A stretch of 64,000 bases of DNA from Saccharum officinarum (Eukaryota > Streptophyta > Magnoliopsida > Poales > Poaceae). Positions 43,346 to 56,728 of the stretch are shown piece after piece. Below the pieces are notes generated by a model, which was given only the letters and a program-made list of their open reading frames with translations, ran no database searches and was not told where the DNA came from. A program made the position numbers and the translations under genes. Position 1 is the stretch's first letter, and each line of letters starts with the position of its first letter. Where the stretch lies: contig CM036188.1 in the NCBI GenBank assembly GCA_020631735.1, forward strand, positions 17,278,214 through 17,342,213. The letters run 5' to 3'.

Positions 43346-46300
43346 CATCTTACTAAATTATTATAGAGATATCCAAATGTGTTTTCATATGTGAACAAAA
43401 AAGGATAATATTGGATATGGCATATAAGTAATGAGATAAGTCTCATTTTGGTTGTATTATGCATACAACCATCCCCGTATAACATGTTGCGTGTAAGATA
43501 ATTTTCACATTGTCGATGCATTCCGGATTTGGAATGTACAACTTGGCCATCATATAGGATGAGGTGAAAAATTATTGGCAATTCTTTTGGTCAAGATTTT
43601 CCCAAAGTGTAGATATGATAAGTGTCACAAGGGAAATATATTTTAAGACCCTCTTATCTTAAAATCAGATTAAATGTCTTAGATTCCTTGATCATATTCA
43701 AGAGAATATGTATGGGTCCGATACAAAGATTGAATGGACAGCTTAGGCATTTCATGGTTATAAAGATACATCTATAGGATGATTTAGAGTGTGTGAAAGT
43801 ATCTAAACACAGCCATGCATTTGGTAAATAATGACTCTTATTGTGAGCTCATTATCCTGAACACTACTGAATTTTTGTACCTACAATGATGATTGTTTGG
43901 TATAATAAAAATTTAGTTACATATCCGAAAGGATGAATGGAATCTATGAGTATGGCATCAAGGTCATAACAAAACCATTGTTACTGAATTGCTATTTGCC
44001 AACTTCGTGTTGGGGTCAGGTAGATTTACACACTCCTGATTTGAGATTAACTGCATATCTCCCATATGCATTTAGTACGTGGGAATCTAAGAAGATTTCC
44101 TATTTGCGTAGGATTGATTACGTTGTATACATATCAATCTCACCACCATAGCATACATTGATGGTACACACAAGAAACTGGGGATCAATGTGAGATTTCA
44201 ATCTCCGTCGATTGTTAAGTATTTAGATCTCTTATGGAGGATCTATTTATGACCTATATGCTCATTTTATTTTGATAATGAGCATTTCCAGGCATTAGGG
44301 GAAGATTTGATGTACCATACATAATTCCAGGAAATTATTTGGAATGCATAAGGTATTTCAAGCTCAGGATCACGTACTAAATGTTGAGTTCAAAGAATTG
44401 TTGATTTGCATAATATTAAAAATAAACTACCAAATGCATTTACTGATTACTAAGGTGTCTTATAAACTTTTTAATCCGTTGAAAGTATGTGCCAAAAAGA
44501 GTGGTGGTACCAAGTAAACCCACTTAACTCCCAATTATAAATAAGAGAGGGAGAAGTATGGTCATAAAGCAGGATTATTCATGCTAGCAATAGAAAGTTT
44601 TCCTTCTAATAAGATAGTAAATGCATGTCAACCTATGGTTAGCGACACCTTGTGGGTAAAATTTGGTTATTACCCAGTGGATGGATGTCCACAAACCTAG
44701 CTCAGAGGTGCACCTAAATGCTGATGCTAGGATATCGGGAAGCCCTGACTCTCGTTTTAGGAAGTCACGATGAGTCATTCAGGGTACTTTGAGTTTTGAT
44801 GGACCGGAGAATTATATCATAGAAAGGCTACATGTGTTGACATGTACTTCTCTGAATAAACTGTATACAACATTCCAAGCCATACAGTCAATAAGACCAT
44901 GGCAGTGTGCTTTGCTCACTCTTACTAGAACTTGTTGAGTGATGTAATACATGCAGAGATAGTCTTGCTCACCAGAAAAGAGGTGTTTTGGGTTGTGATG
45001 CCAACACCTCATGGTACCTTTACTATGGGTACAAAAGTGTTTTCGTCCTAGAATGAATTGAGAACAATGTGATGGTGAGATCAAAGCAAGGCTAATAGCA
45101 CAAGGGGTTTACGCAAAGCCCAGGCAGTGATTTTCAATGCAAATTATTCTCTATAGTAAGTTATAAATTTCTGACACTATCTTTGATTGGCAGTACAAAA
45201 GCATTTATCTTTGCAGTTGATAATTGATAGATGCAGTGATCACATATATATGATCACTTGATTTGGTGTATTTATGAAGCTTCCGGGAAGGAGTTCACAT
45301 ACCCAACCCTTATACATAAAATTGCAATACATATTGTGTATTGCTTAAGTCAATATATGGCTTAAAGCACTTAAATCGAATTTGGTACAATCGACTTTGT
45401 GTATTTCCTAAACTGAAGGGATACAAGATTGATTACACGTGGTGTTCATTTTAAAGTCCTTGATTGGATTTCGTAGTGTTATATGATAGTCAATAATGTT
45501 ATATGATAGTCAATAATCTTGACATCATTTGTGATGAACACATATTAATAGCATGTTGTAATCTAAAGACAAAGTTTGAGATGGAAGATACGGACTAAAC
45601 CAAAATTTTATTTTTTGTTTATAATCCAAGCATCTTCTCTCAGAATTTTGCACAAAAAGCTATCTATATCTAGATTATATTGAGTGATTCAATATGAAGG
45701 TATCCTATGGTTGTTCCACCTCATGATAGAGGAAGATTATTTTATGCCATAATGACTGAGATGAGATATTGGGACATATGGTCCATTATCTCTGTGCTAT
45801 TTATGCACTAATAAATCTTGCAAAAGTTCCCTACCGGATATCATTTTTACAATGATTTGCTATCTAGTAGCAGTGCTACTCCTACCAAATGTTGGTGGCT
45901 TGAAGTTAATAACATCTTTTGATATCTTAAATAGCACATGTGGTCCTAGTGTAATCCATGATCCGATTATATAGATATAATGATTTTGGTTATCTATAAG
46001 ATCCCCAAATTATATATCATTGAAATAGGCTTTACATGGATATGGAAAGACTATTTTGTGAGTGTCTTCAAATAGACATTTAGTGGTCAATTCCATTAAT
46101 CATTCTGACATTGTATTGTACAAGGCTTCACAAGAATGTGTATAGCTTGACAGAATGATATATCACATATTGAAGTTATGTGGTGTTGATTCTATGAATC
46201 AATAGTCATTATCTATAAAGGTAATGCAACTTGTGTTGTGTAGATGGAGACAAGTTATATTTAATGCAATATTTTGCATTAAGATGGTTCTATTCCATAG

Positions 46301-46430
46301 GTAATATGGGCATTAGAACATTTGCAAACTAAGTCTTGTGATAATCTCACAGAGATATTCACAAAGTCTACCATACTTCACATTTCTTATGTGTTGAATG
46401 CATTGGTATAAATTTACTTAAAGGTTTGCT
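43346..46430 (+). pseudogene. pol: E2 copia pol (integrase, RT, RNase H), decayed
   Basis: Remnants in order: an integrase zinc-region-like AFRIWNVQLGHH near 43516; RT YGLK then WYNRL near 45356-45400; KFEMED near 45572; ICYLVAV and GGLKLITSFDIL near 45855-45930 (the conserved stretch before RNase H); KASQECV near 46110; and DNLTEIFTKS near 46340. Each lies between stops and small indels in different frames. Nothing functional is expected. The stretch continues the gag part at 23180-24317 across the solo LTR. Confidence 0.75.
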
Positions 46431-46449
46431 AATATCAGGGGGAGAGTCT

Positions 46450-46597
46450 CTTTGATTAATAACTTGTTGTAAACATCATATTGCACTCTTTTCTTTGTAT
46501 GAATTTTTCCCTTTGGGTTTCTCATATAAAGTTTTTAATGAGGCAATATCAACACAAGGTTATGTCATATCATCCATTTTTCCCCATAGGGGTTTTT
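46450..46597 (+). repeat. E2 downstream repeat unit, left part
   Basis: Contains TTTCTCATATAAAGTTTTTA then ATGAGGCAATATCAACACAA and TTTTTCCCCATAGGGG, which recur at 56800-56880. Such units typically follow pol in this type of copia. The sequence is cut by E7 at TTTTT. Confidence 0.75.
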
Positions 46598-49500
46598 TGT
46601 CACACCCGGTTTTAAGGACATAACCAGATATACACTATATGTGAAATAAAGAAGTCAAATCTCACATATAGCCACAGATAAGTGTAATATCAAAAGACAA
46701 ATGCTTAATATACATAACACAATAGTACAAAATATACCTTAGAGAACAACACAGCGGAAAGACAACTCCGAGCACCGGGTGTAACCTTCACTCCAGGATC
46801 AAACTAACTGGTTGATCACAAGCCTAACAATTCCAGAATCTAGAAAATCGGGTACCCTTCCTGAGATGGGGGAAATAGCAAGAGTGAGTCCATGTCGAAC
46901 TCAGCAAATATATCATAGGGTTCATGAGGCTCAAAAGGTTTGACACAGGTTTACTGCGATAGCTTTTATTTAGTCATCTTTTAGCAATTGAGTAGCAACA
47001 AGTTTACCATAAGCCCAAATAACCTCATGATCATGTAAACGAGAATAATGTATAGCAAGAAACAATAATCATTAATGAGCATTAATATCATCAGTGTTAT
47101 CATTATCATCAGTGTTCATCATTTATTCTGTAAGGGTCCAAGGCCACTCGTGACCGTGAGCACGGCTGTTATAACAGTTTTACACTCTGCAGAGGTTGTA
47201 CACTTTCACTGCGAGTCATGTTTACCCATATGCCCGGGATCGCGACTCCCAAAACACTTCCAAGGTGAGCAGGCAGGGAAACACTATGAAGCCTTTCAAA
47301 GGTTCGTCTAACAAGTTAGGGCCGCTAGATTTCAGAAGTCAGTCCGTGTGATACACCACGCAGGGATCCACAGTCTGCTTTACCCCATTTGCGCCACAAG
47401 GGTAACCTCTAACAAGCTAGAAAAGGTCCTCATACTGAGCTAAAGCCAGAGCCATTTTAGCCCTCACAGTTGTACTGTAAGTCCCGGATTTTCGCTTACA
47501 GATAAGTCCTTATGGAGAGAAACTAGAGCACCATAAAAATAACCAAATATGCTCTAGCCCTCTTGAGCCATGTTTCTATAAAATATCTTTTAAACATTTA
47601 TTGCATATACCATTAGTCAAGTTACAGATCATGGTTATTTATCTTGAGCGCTAGCATAATACTACCCATTGCAATGTTCCATAAGTGTCAAGGTACAAGA
47701 TACAAAAACTAGGATATCCTTAGGGATAACAAGGTAGACACATGCACATGAATTAAGTATATTAAAGGTGAATAGGAAACAAGGATAATCCCATGCTATA
47801 CTTGCCTTAAATCAAGATCCTTCTCTGATCCAAATCTTCAATTAATAGCTTCTTGAATCTCCACGTAAATCTCACCGACTGGACTTGATCAATAAATCAC
47901 CACACACACATCGAGCAATCATACACGAAGCAAACAATGAATAATAATTAGAACAGTACACCAAACATATGAAACAATATGTGAAAAGGTTTTAAAAATG
48001 TTCTACGCATTGCTACGAACACACAGGCGCGAAAAACACGCTAATTGGAGCTACGGTGAAAGAAACGACTACCGAAAGATTTTGTTATATAAAACGGAAA
48101 ATTATAGGTTTCATTTGTTTTAACTATATAAAATCATATATATAGGATAAAATACTTTTTATAGATATTCAAAAGTGACTTAGGCTAAATTATATTTAAA
48201 CTTAGAAAACTAAAGGAGAAATCAATAATATTTTATTTATAAATCTAGTTGCACAGTTATTAATCAAGTTAGATCTAACTATGAAATTCCAGAGATTTTG
48301 ATAAAGAAAACATTAATACTTGTACGTAGTTCATATTGTTATAAATCTATTGAAATTTGAACGGACTAATTCGGAATTAAAACAAATAAATTATGTATTA
48401 AACGAGATTTTCTTTATTAAGGTAATAGATTAAATCTCACATCGGAACTTAAAGATAGAAAACCTAACCAACAGTAACACTAACAATATAACAAGTTTAT
48501 AAAACTCTTCTACACGTTACTACGATCACATAGACGTAAAGATCACGAAATTTGGATTTAAAACGTAAAAGTTATGAGTTTTCTAAGATTTCCTATAGAT
48601 AAATAATTACTTTAATATAAACTCGAAAATAAATTATCTCAAACCTACTGAACAGTTCTATCATCATGTAGAGCTCGCAAATATGAATCTAACGCAATTT
48701 GAATGGATCAAATCGGAGTTAAAACGGAGATTCTACGACTAAAACAAGATCAATGGCAAAACTGTAAATAGCTGAAAATGTATTTTTCTTTTTCTGAAAC
48801 GAATTACGTTTTCAATTAATCAAAACGTATTTTCTGAAGTTACGCGATCAAAATACGCTTTACAGAAAGGAAAACGCAAACCGGGAATACGCCTTGGACT
48901 GCGGGTTCTATACTTAAAATTTCCAGGGTCTCTTTAACAAAACACCGGCCGAACCGGTAACTTCTAATCCTGGCGGTAGATCTGAGATCCGACGGCTCAC
49001 ATCGACTGTTGGCGGCGACATCAGGGAAAGAATTGCCGGCGGCGAGCGAACACGGCGGCGCCATGGCCGGAGCACGCAATTCCTCGTTCCCAGGCATCAT
49101 TCATCAAATAAAAAGTACCGGGAGAAAGAGCGAAGCACAGTGAGCTCACCTATGGCCAAATCTAAGCCGAGGATGTACCAAGGAAGACCCGCGGCTCGGA
49201 GAGGCGGACGGTGGCGGCGAGATAGGGTTTCTAGCTTGTGGTGGTGTCACAGGAGCGCGACTGACGCTGCAAAAGGGATGGATGAGGGCGGCTATGCGTG
49301 GCACCCTTGGTTTTATAGTCCAGAAGCGCTCTAAGTAAGGAAGGGAGGATTTGGACGCGAGATTCGTCATCGGTAAAGAAGGAATGCGACGGTGGCTCGA
49401 CTTGAGGAGGAAGGTGACCCTGTCATGTGGGTCTGCGGTGTCAGTGGCGGAGAGGAAGGCGCGCGCGCTTGCTTGCGGGCCAGGCGGCTTGCTGGGCTTG

Positions 49501-49913
49501 GCCCAAGCGGAAAGCGGTGGAGGGAAGAGCGGCCGCGCGCGAGCAGGCGGTTTGGCCCAGAGCGGCAAGCAGAGGGAGAGGAGACGGGCCGTGCCAGGGA
49601 GAGAGCAGCCGAGACGCCTTGCTGGGCTCGGCTGAGTTGGGCCAAAATGTTGAATGGAATATGATTTCCTTCTCTTTTTTCCAATTTTCCAAAGCCATTT
49701 TCAAAAGATTTTCAAATCAAATTTGAATTTGATTTAAACCACTCAATACAAAACTTCAAATGCAGCAGCATGAATGCTCAATCATGTTTCTACCCTTATA
49801 TTTGATTTTAAATTTATAAAAATTATTATTATTCTAAGTTTGCATGCTCACAAAAATATACAAAAATCATATTTCTCCTATTTTTCTTCTTTTCAAAATT
49901 TTAGGGTGTTACA
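46598..49913 (-). repeat. E7 3' LTR
   Basis: On the plus strand it runs TGTCACACCCGGTTTTAAGG to TTTTAGGGTGTTACA. It has the shared core block (about 47127-47530), a GC-rich segment (about 48960-49620) and a minus-strand TATA box at 49311-49317. Confidence 0.95.
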
Positions 49914-49928
49914 ATTCTACCCCCTTAA
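49914..49928 (-). promoter_or_regulatory. E7 polypurine tract
   Basis: The minus strand reads TTAAGGGGGTAGAAT directly before the 3' LTR. Confidence 0.88.
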
Positions 49929-50067
49929 GATGAATCTCGTCCCGAGATTCAAAAGATGATGATAAAAGAGATAATGACACTTTGTCTTTATTTGATCCTC
50001 ATTTTCCAAATTACTCTTTCGTGCAGAGTCATGAGACAGTTTCTCATATCCCGACTGACTAATCTGC

Positions 50068-50835
50068 CTAAACATAATCATCTCTCCAATTGAGCTCCTC
50101 CAATATTGTTTGTTCCTCTGCTATGACTTCTGTAAACTCATGATCCACTTTGCTATCCTCGGTGTACCTATCTTCTAATTGATCATTCTCGTTTTCCTCA
50201 GGTAAGAGTCGACCACCTTGATACTCAATTCTTTTCCCTGACGGTGTTGTTAAGAGCATTGTGCACCTAGTACCATAAATCACTCCTTTATGTGCACAGA
50301 GCCATCCATTACCAAGAACCACGCGAATTTTAAGTGACTCCAACACAATGAGTGTTGCGGTGAATTTTTCCTTGTTTATGACAAGACTGACATTCGGGCA
50401 TAACTGATCTGCCTGCATTTCTCCCACTGGGGTTTGAACTAGCAAAGGCCTCCTCATTGGACACTTCACCATCTTGCACGTCTCTACCATGTCGGCGGAA
50501 ATGAAAGAATGCGAAGCACTAGGGTCAAATAAAGCAAAAACTTGTACTGAACTTACTTGAATATAACCTCCCACTACTTTGGTAACTCCATGAATTTTAT
50601 TCATATCCACATTGCTCAGTCTTCCATTGACATAGTTTAGCTGCGCTTTGCTTCCTTGAGCAGGCTTCTTATGAGCTTTCCTTTTTCGCTTTCGTTGTTG
50701 TGGATTCTGACTTAGTTCACTCCCAACTTGCTCTGCAACGTTGTTGTTTTGATAGTGCTCAGCTTCATCATACCCATAACATCCTTCAATGGCAGAAACA
50801 TCAATCTTTTTCCACATATTAGTGCGAGACGTCAT
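50068..50835 (-). CDS. E7 ORF B: second retropepsin-like protein
   Basis: ATG 50835, 255 codons, intact. Residues 1-60 are polar with a basic cluster (QQRKRKRKAHKK). Residues about 75-200 are homologous to ORF A (NYVNGRL, GGYIQVSS, FALFDPSASHSFIS, GEMQADQLCPNVSLVI, VVLGNGWLCAHKGVI, RIEYQGG). The catalytic D-S/T-G is again D-P-S, and the ILGxDWL box has become VLGNGWL. Residues about 205-255 form an acidic tail. There is no zinc knuckle and no RT. It sits last before the polypurine tract, in the position of gag-pol. The open frame in an otherwise decayed region may reflect selection or chance. Confidence 0.72.
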   Translation of the reverse strand: MTSRTNMWKKIDVSAIEGCYGYDEAEHYQNNNVAEQVGSELSQNPQQRKRKRKAHKKPAQGSKAQLNYVNGRLSNVDMNKIHGVTKVVGGYIQVSSVQVFALFDPSASHSFISADMVETCKMVKCPMRRPLLVQTPVGEMQADQLCPNVSLVINKEKFTATLIVLESLKIRVVLGNGWLCAHKGVIYGTRCTMLLTTPSGKRIEYQGGRLLPEENENDQLEDRYTEDSKVDHEFTEVIAEEQTILEELNWRDDYV

Positions 50836-51950
50836 ATAGGGCTCCTAAGTCATGAGACACTACACTTCCTGTCATCAAGTGACCAACATCAGCAATCACG
50901 AGCAAGTACAGATGATCATAATCATGAGCTATCTAAAGGGACAACTCTCGCCTCCGTGGATCCAGAATTATCAACCTTGTATATAGACATTTCTTGCTTG
51001 AGAGTGGCAACTCAATCATGGAGACTAACCAATACTTTCAAACAAAGAATTAAAACTTAATAAACCTTCTTTGCATTGGCTACCCCCCTTAAAATAAGGT
51101 ACACCAAATAAGGTAGCTTTGAACCTTTTTCTTCTAGATGAGTTAACTAGCATCCATACGTTCTAATATCCTAATGATTCTTTTGTGCATAGGTAGAAAC
51201 AAGAAATCTGAAGTTTCTCGCGAGCAGAAAATCAGCAACGCGGTAAAACTGCCACAACTCTCGTTTTGTAATTCCAATGAAGTTCCACCTTATACCGTTG
51301 GAAAGCTTATAAAATTTCCTAAAACTTTCTTATAGAACACTTTTCCAAATTCTGTAGATAACTTGGTCGAGAACAGCACATAACAGACTCTGTTCCAATT
51401 TTCAGACAGCACAGTTGCATCGTCTTATGATTTTTGTATCTCCCAATCCAAAATAACTATGAGGGTGGTTCTTGCACTTAGAGAGAGATGTTGAAGTCCA
51501 CTCTTGTCCAGAATTTTCTCATGATTTTTTTTGGCCTTTCAAGAATAGAGATATAAGTTGATAAAGACAGGCTGCTCCGAAAGACAAGATATAGGAAGCA
51601 GGAGATAACCAAAACCCAGCTATTTACTTCATTAATCCTTATACCTTATACATATAAACTAAATGAAATCATGGTCAAAGCCCACGAGATCATTCCACTC
51701 ATTACAAAATTCCAACTCAAGTATAAACATAAGCACAAAGCAACTAAACACTTAAATGTTCATTAGCCACACATTAAGACGACTCAACTTGGCTACTAAC
51801 AGTTTTATTACACGGGACATAACTCCTATTCCTTAAACATGGTGTGATTGTAGCAGCATCCAGAGTAGATAACGTCTCTTACATTCCTTATTGCTTTATA
51901 TGGACATCTGAATCTCTGCATCCATCTTTACCATTCTTATAACTCATACC
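50836..51950 (-). other. E7 spacer with internal polypurine-like tract
   Basis: No gene seen. CTACCCCCCTTAA at 51080-51092 reads as TTAAGGGGGGTAG on the minus strand, identical in style to the LTR-proximal polypurine tract of E6. Much of the rest resembles the ORF0-gag spacer of E6. Confidence 0.5.
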
Positions 51951-53170
51951 TTAAGATGGGTCAACCTGGTATCCCTCCGGTGTAGATTTAATACCCTCAT
52001 ACTCAATCCTTTCTCCTAAAAGTGTAGTTAGAAACACTGAACATTGGGCATACTCAATCACTCCTTTACAAGTAGATAACCAGTCTATTCCAAGGATAAC
52101 ATTAATGCCCATTAATTCCAAAACAATGAGATTTACCTTAAAATTTACCCCCTTTATGTCAAGACTAACTTTTGGGCATACACGGTCTGCCTTTATTTCA
52201 CCTCTTGGAGTTTTAATCATCACTGTTTTCCCCCTTGGAAGCATAAGTATGTTATGATCTTTTACATATTGTCTAGATATGAACGAATGTGAGGCACTGG
52301 GGTCAAACAAAACCTTGGCATTTCCTGAACTTACTGGAATTGATCCAAACACGACCTCCTTAGCTCTAGGAATGGTGGAAATATCCACATGTTTCAACCT
52401 TCCATGGATGTAATTTCTCTTTAATTTATTTCCCTGCACATGCTCCTTTTGGACGTCCTGTCCTGGGTCTTGCTGTTGTTGATTCTTCTATGGGCAAGAT
52501 TTGATATAATGTCCTTCCTGCTGGCAATGATAACACTTTCTCTTAGCTGGATCTTTTGTGATGTCATACTCCAAGGAACTGTTGTTTGGTATGCTGCGAT
52601 CTTGCTGGCCATAAAAGTTCACCTTCGTCCCTTTGGCTTGTATCCTAGCTTGTTTGGCCTTTCGGGGTTGATACTCCTTATAGGTAATTGTCCACCCATC
52701 TATGACTACTTCATGGGGAGTAGTTTTAGCGGGAGGGGCTTCTAACTCTTCAGGGTTTTGATTTGTTTGACAGGGGATCAGGGCTGCATGTGACAATGTA
52801 GTATAACTCGCTTGCTGATTGCTTTCCACAAGTGGTTCTAATGAGATTGTGTTTCTCTTCTTGTCCATGTTGATCGCAAAATTTGGATCCACCTTGACTT
52901 TCCCTTATTAGACTCGTTTCGAAGACAGGGAAAACCATAATGCTTACAGCAGTGACATTGTTCCTGCTCTCCAAATGCCTTACTATCAACATCTTTATTG
53001 GATTTCATATTCTTCCAAGCTCCTACTACTTGTATCTTCTCTGACCCCTTGGATATGTTGGCTTGACCTTGAGATAAGCATCGTTGAGAATTCCCATGTC
53101 GAGCCATTTCTTCTAGTAATTGGTTTTGCATCGCTAATGGTTTCTTGTCAAAAGTGAGCAAGAGCGACAC
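51951..53170 (-). pseudogene. E7 ORF A: CCHC zinc knuckle plus protease-like domain, broken frame
   Basis: Pieced from three stretches. About 53170-52838 encodes a segment with CHCCKHYGFPC; 52892-52488 ends in a clear CCHC knuckle (CYHCQQEGHYIKSC) and then an in-frame TAG; the same frame continues through a Gln-rich linker to a retropepsin-like domain (52439-51951) with KVLFDPSASHSFIS and VILGIDWL. The active-site triplet D-S/T-G is D-P-S, so proteolysis is doubtful. The ORF occupies the place of ORF0 in E1 and E6. It resembles a gag C-terminus plus protease of a gypsy element; function in this shortened element is unknown. Confidence 0.75.
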
Positions 53171-53397
53171 AATTCAGTCCTCTTAACCTCTGAAATCCAT
53201 AGTCTTCTCGTCACGAGCCGTCTAATAGACAAGGAGAAAAGGTTCAAAATAGAGACAAGGTTTTTATAACAGAACGGGGATAGAATTAAGCATAACTTTG
53301 AGAAAATAACAAAGTTAAAGAGAAGCAAGAAATAGGCAACAATGAGAACATGTTAAACGTCCAGTTCTAACTAGGCTTGCGTCCTACAGTCAGTATT

Positions 53398-53409
53398 GCT
53401 CTTATACCA
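53398..53409 (-). promoter_or_regulatory. E7 primer-binding site
   Basis: The minus strand reads TGGTATAAGAGC, one base from the initiator tRNA-Met site, three bases from the LTR. It is followed by TGACTGTAGGACGCAAGCC, the counterpart of the donor-like sequence in E6 but with GC in place of GT. Confidence 0.88.
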
Positions 53410-53412
53410 CTC

Positions 53413-56400
53413 TGTCACACCCGGTTTTAAGGACATAACCAGATATACACTATATGTGAAATAAAAAAGTCAAATCTCACATATAGCCGTAGATAAGTGT
53501 AATATCAAAAGACAAATGCTTAATATACATAACACAATAGTACAAAATATACCTTAGAGAACAACACAGCGGAAAGACAACTCCGAGCACTGGGTGTAAC
53601 CTTCACTCCAGGATCAAACTAACTGGTTGATCACAAGCCTAACAATTCCAGAATCTAGAAAATCGGGTACCCTTCCTGAGATGGGGGAAATAGCAAGAGT
53701 GAGTCCATGTCGAACTCAGCAAATATATCATAGGGTTCATGAGGCTCAAAAGGTTTGACACAGGTTTACTGCGATAGCTTTTATTAAGTCATCTTTTAGC
53801 AATTGAGTAGCAACAAGTTTACCATAAGCCCAAATAACCTCATGATCATGTAAACGAGAATAATGTATAGCAAGAAACAATAATCATTAATGAGCATTAA
53901 TATCATCAGTGTTATCATTATCATCAGTGTTCATCATTTATTCTGTAAGGGTTCAAGGCCACTCGTGACCGTGAGCACGGCTGTTATAACAGTTTTACAC
54001 TCTACAGAGGTTGTACACTTTTACTGCGAGTCATGTTTACCCATATGCCCGGGATCGCGACTCCCAAAACACTTTCAAGGTGAGCAGGCAGGGAAACACT
54101 ATGAAGCCTTTCAAAGGTTCGTCTAACAAGTTAGGGCCGCTAGGTTTCAGAAGTCAGTCCGTGTGATACACCACGCAGGGATCCACAATCTGCTTTACCC
54201 CATTTGCGCCACAAGGGTAACCTCTAACAAGCTAGAAAAGGTCCTCATACTGAGCTAAAGCCAGAGCCATTTTAGCCCTCACAGTTGTACTGTAAGTCCC
54301 GGATTTTCGCTTACAGATAAGTCCTTATGGAGAGAAACTAGAGCACCATAAAAATAACCAAATATGCTCTAGCCCTCTTGAGCCATGTTTCTATAAAATA
54401 TCTTTTAAACGTTTATTGCATATACCATTAGTCAAGTTACAGATCATGGTTATTTATCTTGAGCGCTAGCATAATACTACCCAATGCAATGTTCCATAAG
54501 TGTCAAGGTACAAGATACAAAAACTAGGATATCCTTAGGGATAACAAGGTAGACACATGCACATGAATTAAGTATATTAAAGGTGAATAGGAAACAAGGA
54601 TAATCCCATGCTATACTTGCCTTGAATCAAGATCCTTCTCTGATCCAAATCTTCAATTAATAGCTTCTTGAATCTCCACGTAAATCTCACCGACTGGACT
54701 TGATCAATAAATCACCACACACACATCGAGCAATCATACACGAAGCAAACAATGAATAATAATTAGAACAGTGCACCAAACATATGAAACAATATGTGAA
54801 AAGGTTTTAAAAATGTTCTACGCATTGCTACGAACACACAGGCGCGAAAAACACGCTAATTGGAGCTACGGTGAAAGAAACGACTACCGAAAGATTTTGT
54901 TATATAAAACAGAAAATTATAGGTTTCATTTGTTTTAACTATATAAAATCATATATATAGGATAAAATACTTTTTATAGATATTCAAAAGTAACTTAGGC
55001 TAAATTATATTTAAACTTAGAAAACTAAAGGAGAAATCAATAATATTTTATTTATAAATCTAGTTGCACAGTTATTAATCAAGTTAGATCTAACTATGAA
55101 ATTCCAGAGATTTTGATAAAGAAAACATTAATACTTGTACGTAGTTCATATTGTTATAAATCTATTGAAATTTGAACGGACTAATTCGGAATTAAAACAA
55201 ATAAATTATGTATTAAACGAGATTTTCTTTATTAAGGTAATAGATTAAATCTCACATCGGAACTTAAAGATAGAAAACCTAACCAACAGTAACACTAATA
55301 GTATAACAAGTTTATAAAACTCTTCTACACGTTACTACGATCACATAGACGTAAAGATCGCGAAATTTGGATTTAAAACGTAAAAGTTATGAGTTTTCTA
55401 AGATTTCCTATAGATAAATAATTACTTTAATATAAACTCGAAAATAAATTATCTCAAACCTACTGAACAGTTCTATCATCATGTAGAGCTCGCAAATATG
55501 AATCTAACGCAATTTGAATGGATCAAATCGGAGTTAAAACGGAGATTCTACGACTAAAACAAGATCAATGGCAAAACTGTAAATAGCTGAAAACGTATTT
55601 TTCTTTTTCCGAAACGAATTACGTTTTCAATTAATCAAAACGTATTTTCTGAAGTTACGCGATCAAAATACGCTTTACAAAAAGGAAAACGCAAACCGGG
55701 AATACGCCTTGGACTGCGGGTTCTATACTTAAAATTTCCAGGGTCTCTTTAACAAAACACCGGCCGAACCGGTAACTTCTAATCCTGGCGGTAGATCTGA
55801 GATCCGACAGCTCACATCGACTGCTGGCGGCGACATCAGGGAAAGAATTGCCGGCGGCGAGCGAACACGGCGGTGCCATGGCCGGAGCACGCAATTCCTC
55901 GTTCCCAGGCATCATTCATCAAATAAAAAGTACCGGGAGAAAGAGCGAAGCACGGTGAGCTCACCTATGGCCAAATCTAAGCCGAGGATGTACCAAGGAA
56001 GACTCGCGGCTCGGAGAGGCGGACGGTGGCGGCGAGATAGGGTTTCTAGCTTGTGGTGGTGTCACGGGAGCGCGACTGACGCTGCAAAAGGGATGGATGA
56101 GGGCGGCTATGCGTGGCACCCTTGGTTTTATAGCCCAGAAGCGCTCTAAGTAAGGAAGGGAGGATTTGGACGCGGGATTCGTCATCGGTAAAGAAGGAAT
56201 GCGACGGTGGCTCGACTTGAGGAGGAAGGCAACCCTGTCATGTGGGTCTGCGGTGTCAGTGGCGGAGAGGAAGGCGCGCGCGCTTGCTTGCGGGCCAGGC
56301 GGCTTGCTGGGCTTGGCCCACGCGGAAAGCGGTGGAGGGAAGAGCGGCCGCGCGCGAGCAGGCGGTTCGGCCCAGAGCGGCAAGCAGAGGGTGAGGAGAC

Positions 56401-56728
56401 GGTCCGTGCCAGGGAGAGAGCAGCCGGGACGCCTTGCTGGGCTCGGCTGAGTTGGGCCAAAATGTTGAATGGAATATGATTTCCTTCTGTTTTTTCCAAT
56501 TTTCCAAAGCCATTTTCAAAAGATTTTCAAATCAAATTTGAATTTGATTTAAACCACTCAATACAAAACTTCAAATGCAGCAGCATGAATGCTCAATCAT
56601 GTTTCTACCCTTATATTTGATTTTAAATTTATAAAAATTATTATTATTCTAAGTTTGCATGCTCACAAAAATTTAAAAAAATCATATTTATCCTATTTTT
56701 CTTCTTTTCAAAATTTTAGGGTGTTACA
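53413..56728 (-). repeat. E7 5' LTR
   Basis: The same length as its partner, differing mostly by transitions. The TATA box equivalent, TATAAAA on the minus strand, is at 56126-56132, followed by a GC-rich leader. Confidence 0.95.
56126..56132 (-). promoter_or_regulatory. TATA box in E7 5' LTR
   Basis: The minus strand reads GGCTATAAAACCAAGGG; the other LTR has it at 49311-49317. It is the likely promoter of E7 and lies in the same relative place as in E6. Confidence 0.62.

Larger units (their letters stand above)
46598..56728 (-). mobile_element. E7: non-autonomous Ty3/gypsy with zinc-knuckle and two protease-like ORFs
   Basis: Minus strand. The 5' LTR is 53413-56728 and the 3' LTR 46598-49913, both 3316 bp. 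TSD TTTTT lies at 46593-46597 and 56729-56733; it is a homopolymer, but supported by the rejoined flank CATAGGGGTTTTTGGTGG matching repeat unit CACTAGGGTTTTTGGAAG. The primer site is 53398-53409 and the polypurine tract 49914-49928. The internal region (3.5 kb) has no RT, RNase H or integrase. LTRs differ by about 1% by eye. Confidence 0.92.

Noticed and set aside
46598..46602. TTTTT duplication as chance homopolymer
   Set aside because: Considered because it is low complexity, but the rejoined flank matches the next repeat unit (GGGTTTTTGG), so the insertion site is real.
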